This document shows positions 17,960 to 24,956 of a stretch of DNA of 64,000 bases, piece by piece. The position numbers and the translations under genes are program-made. Numbering within the stretch: the first letter of the stretch is position 1; every line of letters begins with the position of its first letter. Below the pieces are notes generated by a model. It searched no databases and was not told the DNA's origin. It saw nothing but the letters and a program-made list of their open reading frames with translations. Origin of the DNA: CAIKMD01 sp963702925 (GTDB lineage: Bacteria > Pseudomonadota > Alphaproteobacteria > ATCC43930 > CGMCC-115725); assembly GCA_963702925.1 (NCBI GenBank), contig OY969771.1, forward strand, positions 1,860,001-1,924,000, written 5' to 3'.

Positions 17960-18792
17960 GCTGCCTCGCTTGCCGCGGGTTTGCGCGCGGCCAATGCCGT
18001 CTCATAAGCGGTCAAGGCGATTGCCAGAAGCGGCAGCTCGGGGAAGGCTGTGCCGCCCTTCTCGCGCAACCGCGTTTCCGCGGCCTTGGCCAAGTTCGCA
18101 AGTTCCGTGGCGCAGGCGGTTCGCGCCGAGCCTGCCAACGTATGGACTTCGCGCAGCAAAGACACCGGTTCGAGCGTCGGCGCCGCAAGTCGCTGCAGCC
18201 GCGCGCGCGTTTCCGCCGCGAAGATCGCGATCATCTCGCCAGCCGTATTGGAACCGAGCTCGTGGACGAGAACCTCGTAGCGTGACTCGTCGAACGCCGG
18301 CACCGTCCATAGTCCGCCGCTCGATCCGGGCGAAGAGACCGCATCGCCGTGAATCCGTTTGGTATGCGCAAGCGCGCCCAGGATGGCGCCGATGAGGCGG
18401 TCCTTCTTGATCGGCTTGACCACGAAATCGTCCATCCCGGCATCACGGCACGCTTGCATGTCTTCGGGATAGGCGTTCGCGGTCAAGGCGACGATCGGCA
18501 CCGTCTTCAAGCGGCCCCCACGCTTGCGAATGGCCCGTGTCGCTTGAAGGCCATCCATCTCGGGCATCTGCATGTCCATGAAGATGAGATCGGGTGTCGT
18601 CGACATCGCGGCTTCAAGCGCTTCGAGCCCATTGACGGCGATATGCGCCCTGATGTCGAAATCCTTGAGCAACTTGGCTATCACGAACTGATTGGTGGGA
18701 TCATCTTCGGCAACGAGAAGACGCGCCGGACGGCCAAGCGCGCGCAAGGCTTCCACCAGATCGGCGTCGCCATCCGCGCGCTCGCGGCCCAC
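17956..18792 (-). CDS. Receiver-Hpt protein, probably the detached C-terminus of the upstream hybrid kinase
   Basis: A receiver domain has acidic pair in VAEDD, Asp73 in FMDMQMPEMDG and Lys127 in VKPIKK. An Hpt domain follows, with the phospho-His at residue 217 in REVHTLAGSA. The only available start is a GTG at 18792 inside the end of the upstream kinase ORF, with no clear ribosome site. Removing one base from the CCC at 18788-18790 (GGG on the coding strand) joins it in frame to the kinase as an 879-residue protein of standard kinase-receiver-Hpt layout. I therefore think it is the rest of that gene, split by a +1 shift, though independent translation by coupling is possible. Confidence 0.75.
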   Translation of the reverse strand: MGRERADGDADLVEALRALGRPARLLVAEDDPTNQFVIAKLLKDFDIRAHIAVNGLEALEAAMSTTPDLIFMDMQMPEMDGLQATRAIRKRGGRLKTVPIVALTANAYPEDMQACRDAGMDDFVVKPIKKDRLIGAILGALAHTKRIHGDAVSSPGSSGGLWTVPAFDESRYEVLVHELGSNTAGEMIAIFAAETRARLQRLAAPTLEPVSLLREVHTLAGSARTACATELANLAKAAETRLREKGGTAFPELPLLAIALTAYETALAARKPAASEAA

Positions 18793-20596
18793 GGCCGGAA
18801 GAACTCGATGATGTCGGCAAGGTCAAATGGAATCGGAAGGTCGTTCCTTTGCCTTCCTGCGAATCGACCGAAATCTCGCCCCCCATTTGGTTGACCAGGC
18901 GTTTGCTGATGGCAAGGCCGAGGCCCGTGCCACCGAAGCGGCGCGTGACCGAACTGTCGGCTTGGCTGAATTCGGCAAACAGCTTGCCGATCTTGTCCTG
19001 CGCAATCCCGGTTCCCGTATCGCTGACGATCCACTCGATCGCGGCGGCGCCGGATCGCCGCTCGCGGCAACGAGTTTCGATGCCGACGGAGCCGGCTGGG
19101 GTGAACTTCACGGCGTTGGAGACCAAATTCATCAAGATCTGCCGGATGCGCCCAGCATCCCCGAGCAGCACCGGCGGCAGGTTCGGTTCGATTTTCTCGT
19201 TGATGCTCAAGCCTTTGGCGGAGGCCCGCAGCCTCATGATGTTCACAATGTTTTGGCTCAACGCGGCAGGCACGAAAGGAAGCGTCTCGAACGACATCTG
19301 CCCCGCTTCCATCTTTGAATAATCGAGTATGTCGTTGAGAAGGCGCAGCAGATTGTCGCCCGAGTCGCGGATCGTTTCGATGATCTCGCGCTTGTCCTGA
19401 TCGAGCTTGTCGTCGAGCAAGGTATCGGTCAGCGCCAGCACGGCGTTCAGCGGCGTACGAATCTCGTGGCTCATCATGGCGAGGAAGCTTGATTTGGCGC
19501 GGGTGGCGGCCTCCGCGCTGCGCTCGCGCTCGCGGAACAATTCGCCTTCGGCGGCGATGCGCGCATTTTCGGCAGCCGCGTGCTCTTCGCGCGAGCGTGC
19601 CAACACTTGCTGCTGCCTCGACCACCGGCCCACCGCCATGGCCGCGAACACGATGGCAACGGCGCAACCGGCCGCGACCAAGCTGAGGGATATCGCGATC
19701 GACGACCATCCGGCCAAAGCCGCGTCGAGCGTCATCGTCGTCAGGACGACCAAGGGATAATTCTGTACGACCGCCGCCGCTTTGATCCGCATCTTGCCGT
19801 CGACCGGACTGAGCTCGCGGATCGTGCCCGTTGTCGCGCCGTGCAACGCACGCTGGCCGCCGGTCTCGGGAAATGACTTGCCGATTGCGTCGGAGACCGG
19901 ATAACGCGCGAGCAGCGTGCCGTCATCGCGCACGAGCGAGATCGCGCTCCCTTCGCCCGGCAAAACCGAACGATAGAAATCGCCAAAATATTTGAGCGTC
20001 ATCGCGCCCAGGACGAGACCCGCGAATTGACCGTCCGGACCATTGACCCGACGCGCGAGGTAGATCGTCCAAGTGCCGTCGCCGCGATTTTGCACCGGCG
20101 CGCTCATGAAGGATTTGAGAGCCGGGTGCGCCTTCAAGGCCGTGAAATAATCGCGATCCGCAACGTTGACTTGCGGGATCGGCCAATAGCGCGAGAAGTT
20201 GATCAGTTGTCCGTCCGGGTTGATCAACGTGATCGCGTCGAGCTGAGGAAGTCCGCTGAGCTTTTCCTTCAGCAGCAAATGCGTCGCATAGCCCGACATT
20301 TTCTTTTCGTAGCTCGCACCGTCGACAACTCCTTCGGCGGCGAGCCCTTCGATGATGCTCATCAAGACGAGGTCAACCGATTGAAATCCGCGATCCGCCT
20401 GCTCGGCTAAGGTGGTGCTGCTGTTGCGAAGAGTCTTTTCCGCGCTGTGGAGCGCGTTCTCGCGCAGATTCGCCACCACGCCGATATCGGCGAGGGTCAA
20501 AATAAGCACGACAAAGCCCGTGCAGACATAGAGCCACGACAGCGGAAATCTTTCCAACATCCGCACCGGTCTCTCGACTGCGGCGTTAATCCCCAT
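18701..20596 (-). CDS. Membrane hybrid sensor histidine kinase, kinase part (ends in a frameshift)
   Basis: A first membrane helix at about residues 19-40 is followed by a periplasmic PDC/Cache-like sensor to about 285 and a second helix near 290-315. Then come a coiled coil, HisKA MMSHEIRTPLNAV near residue 375, and HATPase motifs LVSNAVKFT, DTGTGIAQ and GTGLGLAISKRL. After the catalytic domain ends (FRFHLTLP) the frame runs into about 40 Arg/Ser-rich residues of low-quality sequence, while the receiver domain continues in the +1 frame. A site AGGACAGGG precedes the ATG. It lies 99 bases downstream of a chemoreceptor gene on the same strand. Confidence 0.88.
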   Translation of the reverse strand: MGINAAVERPVRMLERFPLSWLYVCTGFVVLILTLADIGVVANLRENALHSAEKTLRNSSTTLAEQADRGFQSVDLVLMSIIEGLAAEGVVDGASYEKKMSGYATHLLLKEKLSGLPQLDAITLINPDGQLINFSRYWPIPQVNVADRDYFTALKAHPALKSFMSAPVQNRGDGTWTIYLARRVNGPDGQFAGLVLGAMTLKYFGDFYRSVLPGEGSAISLVRDDGTLLARYPVSDAIGKSFPETGGQRALHGATTGTIRELSPVDGKMRIKAAAVVQNYPLVVLTTMTLDAALAGWSSIAISLSLVAAGCAVAIVFAAMAVGRWSRQQQVLARSREEHAAAENARIAAEGELFRERERSAEAATRAKSSFLAMMSHEIRTPLNAVLALTDTLLDDKLDQDKREIIETIRDSGDNLLRLLNDILDYSKMEAGQMSFETLPFVPAALSQNIVNIMRLRASAKGLSINEKIEPNLPPVLLGDAGRIRQILMNLVSNAVKFTPAGSVGIETRCRERRSGAAAIEWIVSDTGTGIAQDKIGKLFAEFSQADSSVTRRFGGTGLGLAISKRLVNQMGGEISVDSQEGKGTTFRFHLTLPTSSSSSGRGPRARGWRRRSGGSLARAWPSGASSRCRR

Positions 20597-20695
20597 AACC
20601 CTGTCCTTCGGCGAACGGCCGATAGGCTAATGCGTGATCAACCCCCCTCTGCCTGACCTCTTCGGGCTTGTCGTGGCCCGTTTGTCGGCGCGATC

Positions 20696-22432
20696 TCAGG
20701 CCGCTTTGACCTCGGCGATGAAGCCGTTGACCTCGCCGCTGAGGCCTTCGGCCTGCTTGGAAAGCTCGTTGGCGGCGGACAGAACCTGGGTGGCGGCGGC
20801 ACCCGAAGCGGTCGAGGCTTCCTTGACGCTGGCGATGTTGCGCGTGACCGCCTGGGCGCCCGCGGCCGCCTGCTGCACGTTGCGCGCGATCTCCTTGGTC
20901 GTGGCCCCTTGCTGCTCCACCGCGACCGCGATCGCCGCCGCGATCTCGTTGATCTCGTGGATCACCGTGCCGATGCCGCGGATCGCCTCCACCGCCTGAC
21001 CGGTGGTCTCGCGGATCTGCTCGACCTGGACCGAGATGTCCTCCGTCGCCTTCGCCGTCTGATTGGCCAGCGACTTCACCTCCGAAGCCACCACCGCAAA
21101 GCCCTTGCCCGCCTCGCCCGCCCGCGCCGCCTCGATCGTCGCGTTCAAAGCCAGAAGATTGGTCTGGCCCGCGATCTGCTGGATCAAGGTCACCACCTCG
21201 CCGATCTTCTGCGCCCCCGAAGCCAAAGCCTGGACCGTCGCGTCCGTCCGCTTCGCGTCCTCGACCGCCTTGCCCGCGATCTTCGCCGATTGCGCCACTT
21301 GGCGCGTGATCTCCGTGATCGACGACGACAATTCCTCCGCCGCCGATGCCACCGTCTGCACGTTGGTCGAGGCTTCCTCCGCCGCCGACGCCACCGTCGC
21401 CGACCGCTCGCTCGTGTCCCCCGCCATCGACGACATCGATTGCGACGTCGCCTGCATCTCCGTCGCCGCCGACGACAGCATCCCCACCAGCTTCCCGATC
21501 TTCGCCTCAAAGCTCCGCGTCAACGTCTCCAACGCCGCCGCCCGCTTCTCCTTCACCGCCCGATCCAACTCCTGCGCCGCAGCCAACCGGTCCGCCTCGA
21601 TCATGCTCTGCTTGAAGACCTGTACCGCCTCGGCCATGGTGCCGATTTCATCCTTCCGGCCGATGCCGGCGACCTCGGTGGTCATGTCGCGTTTCGCCAA
21701 GCGACGCATCGCCTCGGTCATCGCCGAAATCGGATGTGACACGCTGCGCACGATGACTAGGGCGGCAAACACGCATAGAAGCGCGGCCCCCGCGATTGCG
21801 CCGATGATGAGATACCGCGCCAAGCCATAGATCGCGGCGCCGTTATCCGCCGCGCTCTTGCCCAAGCGAAGGTTTAACTGCATATCGTCGGTAAGATTTT
21901 TCAAAGTAGCGTTGAAATAATCGCGTTCCTGTCCAGTGAAGAGCGCGGCTGCCCCTTTATCATCGTTGTTGCGCGCCAGCTTAACGAGCGACATGTGGAC
22001 GCCCATGTATTCGACCCATTGCTTGTCGAATGCGTCGATCAAGCGACGTTCCTCACCGGCCGTCACCATCGGCTCGTAATCGTTGCGCAGTTTTTGGATG
22101 AGCGCCTGCTGATCGCGCATCGAACCTTCGACCCGCTTCCGGTTGTCTGGATCGGCTGTGTAAAGCAGATAAGCGGATTCGAGAATGCGGTATTGCTCGA
22201 CCCCGGCCGCCAACTGACCCATCAGCGACGTGGCAGGTAGCCAATTGTTGCGGACGTCCATCGCCGCGTCATTGACGGCGCCGAGACGTTCGATCGCAAA
22301 CAATCCCAACCCGATCGTCACCACCAGAACGATGCCGAAGGCCAGCGTTACTTTGGCGCCGATCGAATTCATCCTCACTGATTTGAGCTTGTTGAGCCCA
22401 GCTCTTATCGAGAGGTTACCAAGATTAAGCAT
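20696..22432 (-). CDS. Methyl-accepting chemotaxis protein with four-helix-bundle sensor
   Basis: The chemoreceptor is about 578 residues from the ATG at 22432. The first membrane helix (IGAKVTLAFGIVLVVTIGLG) leads to a periplasmic four-helix-bundle domain of about 150 residues. A second helix (near YLIIGAIAGAALLCVF), a HAMP domain and the cytoplasmic coiled coil follow. The signalling tip reads IAGQTNLLALNATIEAARAGE, so it can dock CheA and CheW. No C-terminal pentapeptide tether for CheR is visible (ends GFIAEVKAA). The ATG at 22432 is preferred over 22465 because GGGAGA lies about 12 bases before it; 22372 is also possible. It is divergent from and close to the che operon. Confidence 0.93.
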   Translation of the reverse strand: MLNLGNLSIRAGLNKLKSVRMNSIGAKVTLAFGIVLVVTIGLGLFAIERLGAVNDAAMDVRNNWLPATSLMGQLAAGVEQYRILESAYLLYTADPDNRKRVEGSMRDQQALIQKLRNDYEPMVTAGEERRLIDAFDKQWVEYMGVHMSLVKLARNNDDKGAAALFTGQERDYFNATLKNLTDDMQLNLRLGKSAADNGAAIYGLARYLIIGAIAGAALLCVFAALVIVRSVSHPISAMTEAMRRLAKRDMTTEVAGIGRKDEIGTMAEAVQVFKQSMIEADRLAAAQELDRAVKEKRAAALETLTRSFEAKIGKLVGMLSSAATEMQATSQSMSSMAGDTSERSATVASAAEEASTNVQTVASAAEELSSSITEITRQVAQSAKIAGKAVEDAKRTDATVQALASGAQKIGEVVTLIQQIAGQTNLLALNATIEAARAGEAGKGFAVVASEVKSLANQTAKATEDISVQVEQIRETTGQAVEAIRGIGTVIHEINEIAAAIAVAVEQQGATTKEIARNVQQAAAGAQAVTRNIASVKEASTASGAAATQVLSAANELSKQAEGLSGEVNGFIAEVKAA

Positions 22433-22434
22433 GG

Positions 22435-22620
22435 TCAATGCTTCTCCCGCGCCTTTGGCGAGCATGCCGGTTTGACGCCGGCCATGGCGCGCGCCCGCTC
22501 GGCCGCCCGCCGCAACGGCAACGCGCAGCGATAGGCCGACGCTGCCGCACTCATAGCTATAAGCGCTGCGGAAAGTGAAATGTTCGTCAATACCGCTAAA
22601 TCAGCGAGCGTCCGAACCAT
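22435..22620 (-). CDS. Possible small hydrophobic ORF upstream of the chemoreceptor
   Basis: A 61-codon ORF has one hydrophobic stretch (about residues 6-28) and a basic tail. Its stop is 2 bases before the preferred chemoreceptor ATG, which would allow coupling. The ribosome site is poor (GGGGA) and I recognise no family, so it may be chance. Confidence 0.22.
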   Translation of the reverse strand: MVRTLADLAVLTNISLSAALIAMSAAASAYRCALPLRRAAERARAMAGVKPACSPKAREKH

Positions 22621-22854
22621 AGATCCCCAACCCTACGCATAAGACAAGCCGGCACGCGCGAACCAATCCGCAAGTGCTCTCGCTTGCGAATAAATTAGGC
22701 AAAAACACTGAATAGTTGGTTATCCCCGCGCAACGTAGTCTTTCGCGCTGCCCCTCGCGTCGGCGCGCCATGACTCAACGGCATAAGATTTCTTAACCAA
22801 CCCTGGCGAGAAACGCCGCGGGGAGATCCGCGATCGGGCCGACACTTGCGCCGA
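22621..22854. other. Intergenic region upstream of the chemoreceptor, no gene seen
   Basis: These 234 bases lie between the start of the chemoreceptor transcript and the end of the Fis-type regulator gene, both on the minus strand. The part at about 22690-22730 is comparatively AT-rich and may hold the chemoreceptor promoter. I see no convincing hairpin or RNA. Confidence 0.4.
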
Positions 22855-23466
22855 TCAGCTAGCGCGAGCCAACCAATTTTGACGTTTGCGATAGATGGTC
22901 GAGGCGTTGATATCGAGACGCCTTGCGGCCTCGGTCAGGTTGCCGTCGCAGGCCGCGATCGCATTTTCGATGGTTTCGCGCTCGACGTCGGCAAGCGACC
23001 GAACGGCATGCCTGACCATCTTTGAAGCCGGCGTGACCGCCGGCGCCATCGTCGCGACAATACGCGCGAGCCGCCGTCGCTCGAGGACCAATTCCAGCGT
23101 CGTCGACAGCCGCTCGGGCGGAAAGGGTTTGATAAGGAAGTCGTCCGCGCCGGCGCGCATTGCCGCAACCGCACGGTCGATCGAACCATTCGCCGCGATG
23201 ACAACGATGGCCGTATCCAGTTTGCGGGCACGAATATCGCGCAAAAGATCGAGGCCGTCGCCATCAGGAAGGTTAATGTCGAGTAACATGACCACCGGCA
23301 CATGCGCGGCGATGAAATCGCGCGCTGCCGCCAGCGTCTCGACGGCGACGATTTCGGCCTGCCGCGAACCGAGAAACTTCATATAGAGACGAACGAGCGC
23401 CACCGTGTCCTCGACGAGAAGAACGGTGGGTACGGCGTCTGTCGCGATCGTCGCTTTGCTGAACAT
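22855..23466 (-). CDS. Receiver-Fis response regulator (PrrA/ActR-like layout)
   Basis: From the ATG at 23466 the protein is 203 residues. The receiver has the acidic pair in LLVEDT (Glu19, Asp20), phospho-acceptor Asp63 in LLDINLPDGDG and Lys113 in LIKPFPP. The conserved Thr/Ser of beta 4 is replaced by Ala91 (VVIAANGS). The C-terminus is a Fis-type helix-turn-helix (NLTEAARRLDINASTIYRKRQ). No sigma-54 ATPase domain lies between, so it binds DNA without activating sigma-54, as in PrrA/ActR-type regulators. No kinase is adjacent. It is divergent from the che operon and may regulate it (inference). The frame is open upstream of the chosen start, but that part is not receiver-like. Confidence 0.85.
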   Translation of the reverse strand: MFSKATIATDAVPTVLLVEDTVALVRLYMKFLGSRQAEIVAVETLAAARDFIAAHVPVVMLLDINLPDGDGLDLLRDIRARKLDTAIVVIAANGSIDRAVAAMRAGADDFLIKPFPPERLSTTLELVLERRRLARIVATMAPAVTPASKMVRHAVRSLADVERETIENAIAACDGNLTEAARRLDINASTIYRKRQNWLARAS

Positions 23467-23793
23467 CCATCCTGATTCATAACAGCGCAAGGTTAAGGAA
23501 ACTTCACCTTGTGGACCGAGCGCAAAGCGTTGCGTTTTGCAACGGCAATTTGCAACGGCTCTCGAATCACCCGGTTTCATGCGGCAAAAGGCCTACCGCC
23601 CGCGCGAACAACAACAGCGACAGATTCAAGATTTGGCAATCTCGGGCGCGTAAGGATGCTGTGCGACGCAGGTAAGCGTGGAGCTTGCCTCCGAAGCCGT
23701 GATGCGGCGCATTCGGCGCGGCACGGGCGAAAGATTTATTGGGAGCCCTCGAGATACGGCCCCGTTAACCAAATTTGCGAGCGGAATGACAAA
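23467..23793. promoter_or_regulatory. Divergent region between the Fis-type regulator and cheY
   Basis: These 327 bases hold no convincing gene, although frames are open through it on both strands. It must contain the promoter of the che operon and that of the divergent regulator. The sequence before cheY (about 23755-23793) is less GC-rich (cgttaaccaaatttg). I could not assign a sigma-28 or sigma-54 box. Confidence 0.45.
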
Positions 23794-24180
23794 ATGGCAG
23801 CTTTGACCCAACCGGTCCTCGTGGTCGATGACTACAGCACGATGCGCCGGATCCTCAGAAGTCTCCTGGAACAGATCGGGTTCTCGCACATCGTCGAAGC
23901 CGAGGATGGCGGCACAGCGCTCAACAAGCTGCGCAGCGAGCCCTTTGGGCTCGTCATTTCCGACTGGAACATGGAGCCCATGTCGGGCCTGCAGCTTTTG
24001 AAAGCTGTGCGCGCGGACGCCCAACTGAAGGCCCTGCCGTTCATCATGGTGACCGCCGAGAGCAAGCCCGAAAACGTCGTCGCCGCGAAGGCTGCCGGCG
24101 TCAACAACTACATTGTGAAGCCGTTCAATGCGGAAACCTTGAGCAAGAAGATCGAGGCCGTCCTGGGGCAGTTGAAATGA
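23794..24180 (+). CDS. cheY: Chemotaxis response regulator CheY (first copy)
   Basis: This 128-residue single receiver lines up with classical CheY numbering: Asp12/Asp13, Asp57 in LVISDWNM, Thr87 and Lys109. It binds the flagellar switch when phosphorylated by CheA. The frame is open upstream to 23509, but MAALTQPVLVVDD is the natural start. Its stop overlaps the cheZ start by 4 bases, so a regulator and its phosphatase are translationally coupled. Confidence 0.95.
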   Translation: MAALTQPVLVVDDYSTMRRILRSLLEQIGFSHIVEAEDGGTALNKLRSEPFGLVISDWNMEPMSGLQLLKAVRADAQLKALPFIMVTAESKPENVVAAKAAGVNNYIVKPFNAETLSKKIEAVLGQLK

Positions 24181-24932
24181 CGAGTGTTCGCCGCTTATCA
24201 CGCAAGGAATACCTCGCTTTCGAGGAATTGATCGCCTCGACGGCGGATGGCCGCGCTTTTCTGCGTCAGCGTGACACCCTGTCGCGCGTCGTCGCCGCCG
24301 AACGTGTGCGCCGCATGATGAAACAGCTTATGATCAGCCCTGGTAACGGGCCAGCCGCGAATGTTCCGGCCAACGAGCACGTGCGGATTCTGCGCAAAGA
24401 GCTGCTCGAAATCAGCGCGCATATCCAGCAGACGCGCAACGAGATCTCGGCGCTGAGCCCCGACGAGAAAGGCACAAGCCGAATCTACCTCGCGACCAGC
24501 GAGCTCGACGCAATCGTATCGGCGACCGAGCGCGCCACCTACGACATTCTCAACGGCGCCGAGCGCATCCAAGCGGCGGCGATGAAGCTGCCGGCCGCGC
24601 CGGGGGTCGAACCGATCGCCAAGGAAATCGGCAACCAGGCGATCGAAATCATGACCGCGTGCTCGTTCCAGGACCTCACCGGCCAGCGCATCACCAAGGT
24701 CGTCAACGCGCTCCGCTATATAGAGACCCGGATCAACGCGATGATCGAGATCTGGGGCGTCGACGATTCGCTCAAGGCGCCCGCCCCGCCTCAGGACGCG
24801 CGCCCGGATGCCCATCTGCTCAACGGGCCGCAGGCCGACGGCGCCGCCAATCAAAGCGAAATCGATTCGCTGTTCGATGCGGCGCCGGCACCGCCCACCG
24901 ATCAGAACGCGATCGACGCGATGTTCGATTGA
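24177..24932 (+). CDS. cheZ: CheZ-type CheY-P phosphatase
   Basis: The 251-residue helical protein has the CheZ active-site segment CSFQDLTGQRI near residue 163, with the catalytic Gln. CheZ speeds dephosphorylation of CheY-P. The end carries two similar short acidic/hydrophobic motifs, EIDSLFD and AIDAMFD, separated by a Pro/Ala linker. In classical CheZ one such C-terminal peptide docks CheY, so this copy may have two docking sites. It overlaps cheY by 4 bases and is 24 bases before cheA. Confidence 0.9.
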   Translation: MTSVRRLSRKEYLAFEELIASTADGRAFLRQRDTLSRVVAAERVRRMMKQLMISPGNGPAANVPANEHVRILRKELLEISAHIQQTRNEISALSPDEKGTSRIYLATSELDAIVSATERATYDILNGAERIQAAAMKLPAAPGVEPIAKEIGNQAIEIMTACSFQDLTGQRITKVVNALRYIETRINAMIEIWGVDDSLKAPAPPQDARPDAHLLNGPQADGAANQSEIDSLFDAAPAPPTDQNAIDAMFD

Positions 24933-24956
24933 ACCTCCACTAGCTGGGACCGAGAC

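Noticed and set aside
18681..19709. A 342-codon minus-strand frame overlapping the hybrid kinase
   Set aside because: It is the third frame of the kinase gene; the kinase motifs are all in the other two frames.
20909..21739. A 276-codon Arg/Leu/His-rich frame opposite the chemoreceptor
   Set aside because: The repeat-like composition is the mirror of the heptad codons of the receptor coiled coil, not a real protein.
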